From Batillaria attramentaria (lineage: Eukaryota; Mollusca; Gastropoda; Batillariidae): a stretch of 64,000 nt of DNA. The stretch is from contig JACVVK020000483.1 in NCBI GenBank assembly GCA_018292915.2, forward strand, positions 212,501 through 276,500, written 5' to 3'. Both the position numbers and the translations under genes were made by a program. This document shows, piece by piece, positions 51,668-62,031 of this stretch (positions are counted from its first letter, which is position 1; each line of letters begins with the position of its first letter). Under the pieces are notes generated by a model that saw only the letters and a list, made by a program, of their open reading frames with translations, was not told where the DNA came from and did not search any database.

Positions 51668-52414
51668 AGACTTCGTTCAATTTCTTGAATCTGCTCAAAG
51701 CGCCGGGAACGGAACCCGGCCAACACGCACGCACACGCGAGTCACACGCATTCTCTCACACGCTGGCACATTACAATCAAGTGGTGCGCAGAATCAGCTC
51801 AGCAATTTTTGTAGACGATTTTTTTTTTCAAATTTTACGGGATAATCATTTTCAAAAGCAGAGATGGGTGGGAGTGGTGGGGTGTGGGGGGGGGGGGAGA
51901 GGAAGCCGGAGTACCCTATAGAAATCCCCGACGATCGGCCATATATATATCCATAGGTGGTCTGTACACTAGTCAGCAACAGCAACAAACCATTCACATT
52001 GACGCATTGACGCATAATTATATACTTCTGTCTCCTCATCCACATCTATACAGAGCACAGTAGAAAATCTAATAAAGAAACATACATTCATCTTGTGTTT
52101 AGATGTACTGGATCAGTCTAGCATAAATATATACTTCTAACCAGGAAGCAGCATTAGCAACAACAACAAACTATTCACATTAAGGCGTACGCTTAGGCCT
52201 ATTCACTCGCATCTGCACAGGACATGATTAAAAAATAAAATGAAATAAAGAACACACATTCAGCCTGTGTTCAGACGTATTTAAAAAAAAAAAAAGGCCT
52301 GCTCACTTGCATCTATACAGAACATAACAGAGACGAGAGAGAACATTTTGTTTGGGACTCGAACCTGACCTCTCGTACTGGTGACGATGTCTTAACAACT
52401 AGGCCACCGACCGG
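51668..52414 (-). mobile_element. SINE family A copy split by a roughly 390-bp insertion
   Basis: The tail and body occupy 51668-51940; the body resumes at about 52335 with the tRNA-like head ('gactcgaacctgacctctcg', 'caccgaccgg') to 52414. Between lie two diverged copies of a 170-bp unit ('caacaaaccattcacatt', 'gaaacatacattcatcttgt'). Confidence 0.7.
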
Positions 52415-52498
52415 CAACTTGGTAGCATCGGGTGCAAATTAGGCTGGTGAGATGGGTCGAGCGAGTGGGGGTAAACGGAAAAGCAATAGCATTCCAGC

Positions 52499-52588
52499 TT
52501 AACTCTTTGACGACGGAGCACAATTTCTGACACACGATTTCCTATAGGAAATCGTGTCAGAAATTGTGCTCCGTCGTCAAAGAGTTAA
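52499..52588. mobile_element. Palindromic piggyBac-like mini-element with TTAA ends
   Basis: TTAACTCTTTGACGACGGAG at the left reads back as ctccgtcgtcaaagagttaa at the right. The arms are 46 and 44 bp and differ only by one extra AC in the left arm; the centre is tttcctataggaaa. TTAA at both ends is the piggyBac target signature. There is no loop and no coding capacity. Confidence 0.85.
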
Positions 52589-52971
52589 ACTTGGAGACTG
52601 TCGTTTTCGCCAGAATGAAACTAGAGAAGGGGAATAAGTACGCAAGAAGGGAGACAACCGTGCAGCAGACCCTCCCCTCCCTCCGCCCTAAATAGCCGGA
52701 AACCTCTTGATTACCATGATTGCTTTTCACGCCTCTCACGGTGACGCCAGTGGACGTTTTTTGTCGTCACGTCTCCGCGCCGACAGTCCGACACCTTTCT
52801 TATCCTCTAGGGTAAAGCCAGTGTGGCTGTCGAGAAGCGGAGTTTGTTTTTACACGTAAGTTTTGGCCGTGGTCATGCATTGTGCTCAGAACTGGAAGTT
52901 TGGGATTTTTGCCTGAGGTACACCTTTCCTTGAGAAAATTATTATTTTTTTTTTATATATAAATTGCATCC

Positions 52972-53098
52972 ATGTAGAGCCAGTAGGGGAAGATGTCTAA
53001 CCGCTGGCCCTGAAACAGGACAACGTAGAGATTCGAACCGACGATCCTACGACATCACAGTCAATGCTCAGTTGTCATTTAAACCACCGAGGCGTAGT
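52972..53098 (-). mobile_element. tRNA-like SINE fragment, family E
   Basis: On the minus strand 'cgcctcggtggtttaaatga' and 'cgtcggttcgaatctctacg' are box A- and box B-like, followed by 'ccagcggttagacatcttcc'. This is the only copy seen. Confidence 0.6.
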
Positions 53099-53363
53099 TT
53101 AATTCTGTTTGTTTCTTTCTTGGAGTGTGTGTGTGTGGGGGGGGGGGGTGAAACTTAGGCCCCTGGCTCCAAGTGGAGCATAGGCCATCGACAACCCTTC
53201 GCCATCGCACTCTGTTCTGGGCTATACTTGCCACTCCAGTCCAGTTGGTCCCCTGCTTATATATAACTCTACCTCAGTGTCCCGCCTGCAGCTGTTGCGA
53301 GGCCGGCCTCTCTTCCTTTTCCCCTGCGGTTTATGATGGTGAAAGCTGCAGTTTAAATTCTGT

Positions 53364-53395
53364 CTGTCTGTCTGTCTGTCTGTCTGTCCCCCCCC

Positions 53396-53474
<79 letters not shown>

Positions 53475-53555
53475 CACAGACACACACAGACACAGACACA
53501 GACACACACACACAGTCACACACACAGACACAGACACACACACACACACACAGAG

Positions 53556-53600
<45 letters not shown>

Positions 53601-53629
53601 CACACACACACACACACACACACACACAG

Positions 53630-53680
<51 letters not shown>
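53364..53680. repeat. (TGTC)n, (CT)n and long compound (CA)n array
   Basis: CA runs are broken by 'cagtca', 'cagaca' and 'cagagtca' at spacings that themselves repeat. Confidence 0.95.
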
Positions 53681-53681
<1 letters not shown>

Positions 53682-53825
53682 CAGGACAACAATGAACCTA
53701 GACACGCAGCACCATAATAAAGAATAAATTGATTTCAACTGCCACCCCATGTTTATTGTCCAACTCAAACACGTACACCTACACCAAGCCCTGTGTAACG
53801 ACATGAAACCCTGTCAAATTAAACC

Positions 53826-53828
<3 letters not shown>

Positions 53829-53876
<48 letters not shown>

Positions 53877-53877
53877 G
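53829..53877. repeat. (GA)n and poly-G
   Basis: A GA run of about 38 bp is followed by G13. Confidence 0.93.
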
Positions 53878-54036
53878 GTTGGGGGTTTAACGTTCTTTCC
53901 CACCACATAGGGTGATATCAAAGACAGGGCAACGATGAAAAAGCCAGCACAAATATTTGGCCCCAGCCGGGATGCGAACTCACGACCCGAGCATTAGAAG
54001 TCCAACGCTCTACCATTGGGCCACCCCGGCTCCCCG
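53872..54036 (-). mobile_element. SINE family B, full-length copy
   Basis: From poly-G/'gggggtttaacgttctttcc' to 'ccattgggccaccccggctc'. gacagagag follows, and the host is (GA)n. Confidence 0.9.
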
Positions 54037-54063
54037 ACAGAGAGCGAGAGCGAGAGAGGGAGG

Positions 54064-54103
<40 letters not shown>

Positions 54104-54104
<1 letters not shown>

Positions 54105-54215
54105 AATAAGTTTTATTTTCCAACGGTAGAAGTTTTGGCAGAAATACCACGTTCGAACTTGCCGTTGCGAAACTGCGAGAATATGAGCAAAGAAAGAACA
54201 ATCTATAATCTACAG
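54104..54215 (-). repeat. Retroposon tail D
   Basis: 'gacaataagttttattttcc', 'aacggtagaagttttggcag' and 'cgaacttgccgttgcgaaac'. Confidence 0.65.
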
Positions 54216-54237
54216 GAATAATTATAGGGGGGGGGGG

Positions 54238-54239
<2 letters not shown>

Positions 54240-54296
<57 letters not shown>

Positions 54297-54380
54297 CGAA
54301 CGAATCTTTATTTTACAACGGTAAAAAAGATGTTGGTCGTGAGACCAATTTTCAACCTTGCCGTTGCTAATGCTACTCAA
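54240..54380 (-). repeat. (GA)n followed by retroposon tail D
   Basis: GA at 54240-54293, (GAAC)n, then 'ctttattttacaacggtaaa' and 'caaccttgccgttgctaatg'. Confidence 0.7.
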
Positions 54381-54421
54381 GAAATGTAAAAAAAAACAAA
54401 AAAAACAACAACTTTGGAATG

Positions 54422-54459
<38 letters not shown>

Positions 54460-54789
54460 TAAGTCCCTTCGACAGAACTTGCGTGCAGTGAGAAATTCAG
54501 CTGGCAGAGAGTGCGCCATTCGTCTGCGTCTGGCTAGTGTGAGATGATCAATCCCTTCTGCAAGAATTAACTGCCTAGCAGATTAGAAGCGCTTTGTCGA
54601 CCGGCCTTGGGGCATTTTTCTTTTCTCCTTTATCCGCGCGGTCGCTTTCAAGTTTTTTTGTGTTTTTTTTTGTTTTTTTGTTAACACTTCCCATGTCACT
54701 CTTAGCTGCGCTACGTGCAGACAACGTGGTCTAGCCACGCGGGGTTAGGTGGTTTGAGGGTGTACGGTGAGACTTACAGAACTCTCATG

Positions 54790-54990
54790 CAGTTTGCCTA
54801 ATAAAGGGATGTTCCTTTCGACCACTGCGATCGTTTTCGTGACTTTGCGGCTTCAAATAGTAAAAAAGTATGACTTTCTTTGGCCTAACACTTCCAACCT
54901 CGAAAAAAAATCGCTAAAAAATCTGGCTAGCTGGTCTTCGGTCCGCAACCAAATATTGTCGTCTGCTCAGTACGCGGTTCGCTTCTACGG
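54790..54990 (+). repeat. Dispersed repeat F, copy 2
   Basis: 'ccactgcgatcgttttcgtg', 'ggtcttcggtccgcaaccaa' and 'tcagtacgcggtt' match 20145-20375. Confidence 0.6.
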
Positions 54991-55164
54991 GCGTAGATCA
55001 ACACACGCGCCAGTCCGAGTCATCACAATGTGTCCATGTTGCGAGCGTGGCTGTGTCTGTTGTGTGTGTTTTGTTTGTATGCTGAAAGATAACAGCTGTA
55101 TTGTTTGTTTGTTTGTTTTTTGAAGGTTGAGTGAGACAGAGAAGTTGCTACGTTTAGTTCATAC

Positions 55165-55524
55165 TGTGTTTTGGTTCTGTTTTCCGTGATCCAGAAGTTT
55201 CTATTGTTATCACGAAAAATCTAGAAGCAGCGACCTTGTTTTGACTGTAGCTGATCTTACCTCAGGGGCAGGGGAGGGGGGGGGGGGAGGGCGCATTTAG
55301 GGTCAAGGTCTGAGTCTCCCGGAAATTTCGTGCAAATCGCTTTGTAGGAGTTCTTTACGATTAGAAGTGGTTATATAACGCGCCTAGATTCGATAATTCT
55401 GGATTCTTCTTAAGTTTTAAGATAGTAATGAGGTGATTTACGTTCTGATTTTTGATTGGTTCCTTCGTAATAGAGACTCAGAATGTGCTAGAACGCTATC
55501 AGTGTATATATATAAGACTCTGAG

Positions 55525-55563
<39 letters not shown>

Positions 55564-55650
55564 CGCACACACACACGAGAGAAGCTCATAATTATTATGT
55601 GCGAAGCTTGAGAGTGCAGTGTGACACCAGAGAAGTGTTGTAATAAACTC
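55165..55650 (+). mobile_element. Possible solo LTR, copy 2
   Basis: 'gtgcaaatcgctttgtagga', 'gtggttatataacgcgccta', inverted CCAAT 'gattggttcc', TATA-like 'gtatatatataagactc', (GT)n(GC)n, 'gagagaagctcataattatt' and 'aataaactcc' occur in order. It matches 29372-29795 along its whole length, including the position of the microsatellite. Confidence 0.5.
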
Positions 55651-55659
55651 CACACAGCT

Positions 55660-56668
55660 ATCACTTTCCTACGTGCTCACGAGTCTTTTTGTGAGTGAAT
55701 GAGACTTCTTCCGCAGTCAATAGAAGAACTCGCGACGTGAAGACTGTATGCCTGCGTCACCGTCAGTATGCCTCGGTAAGACGACGGGCTCTTCAAACTT
55801 TCACCACGTAACAGTCCGAGCAAGGTGTCAGATTCTGAATGATACACGGATTAAGAGCATCCGATGAAATGTTTTCCACAGCTTTGTTGTATGCCTGACA
55901 AACGTGTTAGGACCTTAGGATGATGTCACTGTGCAGGTGTCTAAGTGGTAGAATGTTAGACACTACCAAGATAGTTCACATCCATCTGGGAACCTGGACC
56001 TCTAGCAGCATTTTGTGGACTATCGCTGCTAACAGAGTCAAATGTCGGCCAACGTTAACTGATCGGCCATACCGCCGCTTGCTCGAGCGTTTTGCCACAG
56101 CATATTCGTGTCTAGTGACACCAAATTTGCGTTGAGACAAGGTAAACAATGACATTGAAAAAGAAGTCAAAAATCAGGAAACATGCCCTCGAGAAATGCC
56201 TTTAAAAAAAAAAAAAAATACAAAAAAGGCCGCAGAATCTCAAATCTTTCAAAGCCACGGAGAAGCCAAGGCGATTTTGCAGGGCCGACAACTCTCCGTC
56301 TCTCTCTCTCTCTCTCCTCTTCACTCGAGCCATTTACAATGTCCCCTCGGGACAATTCTCTCCCCTTTCCTCGGCAAATCGCGTGTCGGGCGCATGATGG
56401 ATGAGCGATTGAAGCGCCCTTGTAAGGGAGGTAAATGAGAGTTTCAAAGAGAGCGCGCCAGAACCCAAACCGCAGGCCCATAGATCTAAGCCCTTAGCGC
56501 GCGCGGCCATGTTTGACTGACGTTCGACTGAGGAGCTCTTCAGTGAAGAAGTCGTGAAAGCTAGCGCTCGAAGGGGGCTGCTCTGGTTTGAAGGAGGAAA
56601 TGGATGGCTAAGTTTTGATTGGGTGAAATTTTGCCCCGAGAATCGCAGCTAATGTTCAGGAGAGCGGG

Positions 56669-56713
<45 letters not shown>

Positions 56714-56820
56714 ACACATGATTTCGTCGTGTTCAAAAGTCTGGGGTTTTTATTCCTATTTTTGTTGTTGTTGTTGTTGGCGTACGCAGGGATGTATTCG
56801 GGAACGTTTAGTGCATGCGA
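55660..56820. other. Intergenic stretch without supported genes
   Basis: 'aggtgtctaagtggtagaat' near 55937 resembles 'aggtgtctaagtggtgtgat' at 50136 and 'aggtgtctgtgtgatgtgat' at 61789, a short dispersed block. A (GT)n tract lies at 56671-56709. No exon is recognised. Confidence 0.5.
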
Positions 56821-56826
56821 GACAGT

Positions 56827-56980
56827 GGGTGGGTGGGTGTTCGGGAGTGTAACGTCCTTTTCCTCCACGTACAGGTGCTATCAAAGACGGGGCAACGAGT
56901 AAAAGGCCAGCACAAATAATTATGTGGCCCCAGACGGGAATCAAACTCACGACCCGTGCATTGAAAGTCCAACGGTCTAC
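56827..56980 (-). mobile_element. SINE family B, left member of an inverted pair
   Basis: From the (GGGT)n tail to 'gtccaacggtctac'. The last 20 or so bases of the tRNA-like head are absent because the next SINE inserted there. Confidence 0.9.
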
Positions 56981-56981
56981 A

Positions 56982-57162
56982 GGGGAGCCAGGATAGCCGA
57001 ATGGTAGAGCGTTCAGCTGGACTTTCAGTGCTCGGGTCGTGGGTTCGAGTCCTGACTGGAAGCCATATAATTGTGCTGGCCTTTTCCTCGTTGCCTCTCT
57101 TTGATATCACTCATACGTGGTTGGGAAAGACCTTAGCTCCCAAACACCCACCCACCCACCTA
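56982..57162 (+). mobile_element. SINE family B, right member of an inverted pair, inserted into the left copy
   Basis: Head 'ggggagccaggatagccgaa' to tail 'ccaaacacccacccaccc'. ccaacggtctac (56969-56980) and ccaacgctctac (57164-57175) are the TSD, and that sequence is itself part of the SINE B head. Confidence 0.88.
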
Positions 57163-57175
57163 CCCAACGCTCTAC

Positions 57176-57584
57176 TATTACTACTACTACTGAGTATTGT
57201 ATAGGCGCTTTACCCAATTTCATAAATCGGCTCAAAGCGCCGCGAACTGAACCCAACACGCACGCTCACGTGAAGCACACGCATTCTCTCACACACCGGA
57301 CATAACACATTACACGGCAATCACGTGGTGCGAAGGGTCAGCTCAGCTATTTACATTTCGGAAAATTAGAATTGCATTTCTTTTTCAAATTTGGTGGGCT
57401 GAACATTTCCAAAGCAGAGGGGGAGGAAGCCGGAGTACCCGGAGAGAACCCCCGACGATCGGCCCGAATGAACGGTGCCACATACGAGAAGGAAAAATTC
57501 TTTGCCCCGAGTGGGACTCGAACCCCTAGGGGACCTCTCGCATTGGTGACAAGTCTTTTAACCACTAGACCACCGACAGCCCCA
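57176..57584 (-). mobile_element. SINE family A, full-length copy adjoining the SINE B pair
   Basis: (ACT/ATT)n tail at 57176, 'gagtattgtataggcgcttt', body, and the tRNA-like head to 'caccgacagcccc'. It begins at the base following the SINE B TSD. Confidence 0.88.
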
Positions 57585-57724
57585 ATTGAACCATCTGGCT
57601 TCCCGCACACGAGGGAGTTAACTATGTATTTCTTGATTCGCTAGTTACAGCATCAATGCGATTTGCACACAGCAGACTGGCGTCAATGGCTTATTAAGAA
57701 CATCGAAAATTCAGTTCGTCCAAA

Positions 57725-57727
57725 AAA

Positions 57728-57762
<35 letters not shown>

Positions 57763-57763
57763 A
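57725..57763. repeat. (AAAT)n microsatellite
   Basis: Ten AAAT units. Confidence 0.95.
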
Positions 57764-58068
57764 TTAGCGTGCTCCAAAGGTGTCCCAGACCCTGTCTAGT
57801 TGTCTCTGTTTGAGGTACAGAGCTTCGACCGAGACGTTTCGGTCGAGGTTCTAACAGTCTCCAGTGTTTTGCATTCAGAGCTCTACTTGCCACTAGGATA
57901 GGCTGTTTCAAACCTACATGCACCCGCACGCGAAACTATTCGTTCAATTTACAAAGGATAATAGCTTGAAGTATACCGTAGGTTTATATTGTCCCGTAGA
58001 TCAGTTTGCATCAGCTGCCCAACGTTACATTTTTTTTTTTCTCCATGTAGTGCAGACACACTTAGCCG

Positions 58069-58122
58069 CGAAGTAGTCTTTGTGGCTTGCGCGGCGTTAA
58101 GCCTCAAAAACTCACTCACTCA
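58069..58122 (+). mobile_element. Retroposed tail K, copy
   Basis: 'gaagtagtctttgtggcttg', 'cgcggcgttaagcctc' and (ACTC)n. TSD not resolved; homology may extend left to 'acttagccgc'. Confidence 0.65.
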
Positions 58123-58560
58123 CCACGAGATCTAGAAAAAAAATTAAAGGGGGGGGGGGGGGGAAGAGAAAAGGCAGAAAATAAACAAACAAACAAAAAC
58201 CACAAATGAATAAATTACATTTAGCATCCACCACGAGATCAAAAAAAAAAAAAAAGGGGGTGGGGGGGGGGGGGAGGAAGAAGAGAAAAGGTAGAAAAGA
58301 AAGAAAAGAGAAAAGGAAAAAACCCAAATGAATAAATAGCTTAGCATCCAAAACACTTCATCTGACATTAAGGAAACATCTACCACAAGATCTAAAAGAA
58401 ATACATGTACATGTAAAAAAAAAAGGGGGGGGACGGTGGAGTTGGGGGGGGGGAGGGGAGAAGAGAAAAGGTAGAAAAGAAAGAAAAGAGAAAAGGGGAA
58501 AAAACCCAAATGAATAAAAGCATTTACCATCCCCCAAGAGATCGTAAAAAAGGGGGTGGG
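58120..58560. repeat. Tandem repeat of about 110-130 bp with poly-G cores
   Basis: 'aacccaaatgaataaa', 'tagcatcc', 'cacgagatc' + A-run + G-run and 'aagagaaaaggtagaaaaga' recur at least three times. A related unit lies at 58985-59050. Confidence 0.85.
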
Positions 58561-58569
58561 GGGGGGGGA

Positions 58570-58685
58570 GAGAGAGATGATGATGATGAAACGTTTTTTA
58601 TTCAGGATAGAGCATTTAGGCATTGCTGCCTATCTTACATGCTGTCCTGCTATTCTACATTAAAGGGTATTGAGAAAAAAATCAA
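58570..58685 (-). repeat. (GAT)n followed by dispersed repeat I, copy 2
   Basis: 'attcaggatagagcatttag', 'gcattgctgcctatcttaca' and 'attctacattaa' match 10715. Confidence 0.65.
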
Positions 58686-58689
58686 AACA

Positions 58690-58897
58690 AACAAACAAAC
58701 AATAAAAAAGTTTTTTTAAAAAAGGTATAAACTATCTAGGGGAAATACAGGAGAGAAAAATACACACGATAAACAAATCAAAACATACGTGGCATGTGCT
58801 GATGATACTGGCTGTATGCCAAGTAAGAAATTTACAGTCGTCTCTAATATTGCAAAACATGTATGTAACACATTTCTATATATATCGTCAGATAAGC

Positions 58898-58943
<46 letters not shown>

Positions 58944-59465
58944 AAAGACAGAAAAAAAAAGAAACAAAAAAAGAACAGAAAAAAAAACCCAAATGAATAA
59001 ATAGCATTTAGCATCCCAAACACTCCATCTGACATTAAGGAAACGCCGACAAAAGTTCACACAGGATGCCCTCTCTGATTTATACACTTTTATTCCGACG
59101 AAGGAAATGTTTTGTCCAACATAAACCTTTCACTGCACCAGACCCTCTCAAGATTTATCAGCGAAGGGACCCGTTTGACCGAAATCCATGTTTGTTTTCC
59201 CGTTTTACCGCCGGCAAAAGAATTGTCAAGACAAGAAGGTCACCATTGCGGAGGCGTTGGTTAAGGGCAGCGATATTTATTCATGTCACGGTTCAATGTC
59301 TATGGCTGGCGCAAGAGAAGATAAATCACACTCAGTATTGAGAGAGTTGGGTTTTTTCCCTGAGAGATTGTCGAACTTGGGATTAAAGGTCTTCAATCTC
59401 AACAAAAAGCCACAAACAATGTGTTAAAAAACAATCAAACAACAACAAACAAAAAAACCCAACAA
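58690..59465. other. Intergenic stretch without supported genes
   Basis: A GA tract lies at 58903-58942. 59060-59400 is unique GC-balanced sequence with short open frames of no recognised family. Confidence 0.5.
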
Positions 59466-59468
59466 TAA

Positions 59469-59639
59469 ATAGCTGAGCTGACCCTTCGCACCACGTGATT
59501 GTAATGTGTTTATGTCCATGTGTGAGAGAATGCGTGTGATTCACGTAAGCGTGCGTGTTGGGTTCGGTTCGCGGCGCTTTGAGCCGATTCAGGAAATTGG
59601 GTAAAGCGCCTATACAATACTCATTATTATTATTAATAA
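59469..59639 (+). mobile_element. SINE family A, 3' portion
   Basis: 'agctgagctgacccttcgca', 'cacgtgattgtaatgtgttt', 'aaagcgcctatacaatactc' and (ATT)n. The head is absent. Confidence 0.88.
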
Positions 59640-59744
59640 ACAACTATCCGACTGCAAAATACCCTGTCAGCTCCGTCACAGTTGCAGAGTTTTCAGCCTC
59701 CCTGAAACCCCTATAAAAGCCAAGGGCAGCCTGGTTTCTCAGCT

Positions 59745-59840
59745 TGCGTCTCGCCCAGCCAAGCAGCCAAAGACACATGCCAGGAACAACTTGTCCTTAA
59801 GGGCCAAAAGCCATAGGACGTAAAGCAAGCTAATGGTGAT
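59745..59840 (+). mobile_element. 96-bp retroposed tail L with 12-bp TSD
   Basis: 'tccttaagggccaaaagcca' and 'taaagcaagctaatggtgat'. ggtttctcagct flanks it (59733-59744, 59841-59852). Repeat M copies at 50320 and 60440 lack it. Confidence 0.85.
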
Positions 59841-60524
59841 GGTTTCTCAGCTCAGTCTGCGTTTTACATTGAGCGAGAACGATCGCAGTGACTTGTCTTC
59901 TCGTGCAGCACACAACACCCGCTAGACGCTGTAGCGATGTGTCTCGCTCTCTGACCAAAAGCACAATGAATTCACGGCAAACTAATGCTCTGGTTTTATA
60001 AGAGTCGCCGAAGAGCTAAGAGCAACTGTGACAGGGTTGTTTGCATTATGTGCACTCGCAGGAGTCGCAGTTTTAAAAAGCACACTGTTTGCAGTTTGTT
60101 GTTGTTGTTGTTGTTGTTGCTGAAATTGCAGACCTTTAAAGGGATGCGAGTTAAAGGTCTGCAATCTCAGCAAAAGCCGCAAACATTGCGGTTTTTTTTT
60201 TTTTTTTTTTAAACTGCGACCCCTTCGACTGTGCATAATTCAGGCAACTCTGTCACAGTTGCAGAGTTTTCAGCGCTTCGAAGACCCTCCTTATAAAACC
60301 AGAGCACGAGTTTGCCGTGACATTATATGGCTTTTGGTCAGTGAGCGAGACACATCGCTACAGTGTCTAGCGGATGTTGAGTGCCAGTGCTGCACGATCT
60401 TTCTTGCTGAGTGTCAAAACGCAAACTGAGCTGTGAGATCAGGCTGCCCTTGGCTTTTATTGTGGTTTCAGGAACGTTGAAAACTCTGCAACTGTGACAG
60501 AGTTGACTGTGCTTGCACGGTCGA

Positions 60525-60581
60525 GAATTAGTCTTTGTGGCTTGCGCGGCTTTAAGCCCTAAAAACTCACTCACTCACTCA
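60525..60581 (+). mobile_element. 57-bp retroposed tail K with perfect 13-bp TSD
   Basis: 'gaattagtctttgtggcttg', 'cgcggctttaagccctaaaa' and (ACTC)n. cttgcacggtcga is duplicated at 60512-60524 and 60582-60594. The repeat M copy at 50257 is the empty site. Confidence 0.93.
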
Positions 60582-60991
60582 CTTGCACGGTCGACTCTGT
60601 AAAATCTTTTCACACTTCGGAAAGCTTTTTGTTGGGAGCTAAGATCTTTAAAAAAGATGGAGCTCAAAAGTGCTGCAATTTTTCGCCAGTGTCATAATTA
60701 TGTTTGATACGGAACATAATCATGTTTACTGAAACAAAGAGGGTTGTGAAAGAATAAACAGCTGTGATTATAATGTCGTAATTAGACTTAGACTGAAAAC
60801 AGCAGTTCTGTCGTTTGATAATCATTTTTGCTAACTGCTGCCGTCAACTGATTTTTCATTCGTATGTCACACGAGGAACACACACACACACAAAACCCGC
60901 CGTGTTCGGTTGTGGTCGTTGTTTGTTCGGACTAAAACATTACCGTTTGACATCAGCCTATGTTGATGATGATCCTGAACATAACCTAAAC

Positions 60992-61168
60992 TGGGGAGCG
61001 GCGGTGGCCGAACGGTAGAGTGTTGGACTTCTAATGCTCGGGTCGTGAGTTCTTATCCCGGCTGCGGCCAAATTTTGTGCTGGCTTTTTTATCGTTGCCC
61101 CGTCTTCGATATCACCCGTGTGTGGTGGAAAAGGACGTTAAACCCCCAAACACCCACCCACGCACCAC
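60992..61168 (+). mobile_element. SINE family B, full-length copy with TSD
   Basis: Head 'ggcggtggccgaacggtaga' to 'gttaaacccccaaacaccca'. aacctaaac is duplicated at 60983-60991 and 61169-61177. Confidence 0.93.
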
Positions 61169-61179
61169 AACCTAAACAG

Positions 61180-61693
61180 CTACGAAGGATTGAAAATGCT
61201 GACACATTCCCCTTTAACAACCAACTGACCTAGCAGCCAAGTGGCTCGCGAATCAATTCCCGTGTGCGATAGAGGACGCAGAACATATCCCAGGACAGAA
61301 TTATCCAGCTGCTCAGCGATTATCGCGGGATTTGGCGAGAGTGGTTTGGAACAACACCCCCCCCCCCCCCAAAAAAAAAAAAAAAAAAGGTAGCATTTCT
61401 CACGGGGTTTAGGACGCGTGTCCCTGTAAAATGACAGCGGTGTGCTACATGTGAACACCGTGATTTGTGGTGGATTTAGGCCACTTAGTGAGACTGTTGG
61501 CGGATCTTGGGTGTGGTGCGGGGTTCAGTGGGGCTGGTGGTAGGGGTGGGTGGGGGTAGGGGTGGGGGATGGGAGTTCGGAGGGGGTGGTTTTGGTCGCA
61601 GGCGTGTTGGTGCGGGAGGGGACAGAGTGTGTGGTGTGTGTGTGTGTGTGTGTGTGTGGTGTGGTGGTGGTGGTGTGGTGGTGGTGGTGGTGT

Positions 61694-61748
<55 letters not shown>

Positions 61749-61930
61749 GTGCGTGCGAGAGCAGCATTGCATAAGTTGTTATTGTCTAGGTGTCTGTGTG
61801 ATGTGATGATAGATACCACGAAAACAACTGAGAACGACCTAGGAGCATAGAAATGATCTTATTTATGAATATGTATTTTGCTTGTGTGGGACAGAAAAGG
61901 ATTAATAAAGTATTCTGTATTCTATAATCA
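61180..61930. other. Intergenic stretch with poly-C/poly-A, G-rich and (GT)n tracts
   Basis: C14 then A18 at 61358-61388. GGT/GGGT-rich sequence at 61515-61620 and (GT)n/(GGT)n at 61627-61748 are quadruplex-prone. 61780-61925 resembles a retroposon 3' end (aggtgtctgtgtgatgtgat, aataaagtattctgtattct). Confidence 0.65.
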
Positions 61931-62031
61931 TATAATGTCGAAGCTTTTATTTAGCACTCAGCGTGGGGATTTCATATACTTTATATGCGGAGGCCTACAA
62001 TTGGCCTTTTCTACACCACTCATCCATTTCT

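Larger units (their letters stand above)
59660..60660. repeat. Large foldback made of two repeat M arms
   Basis: 59660-60045 and 60240-60505 are reverse complements: 'gttgcagagttttcag', 'taaaagccaagggcagcctg', 'agacgctgtagcgatgtgtc' and 'ggttttataagag/cttataaaacc' pair. An inner hairpin of 23-bp arms (60117-60139 and 60151-60173, one mismatch) sits at the centre. Two small retroposed pieces (59745, 60525) have inserted into it. Confidence 0.85.
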
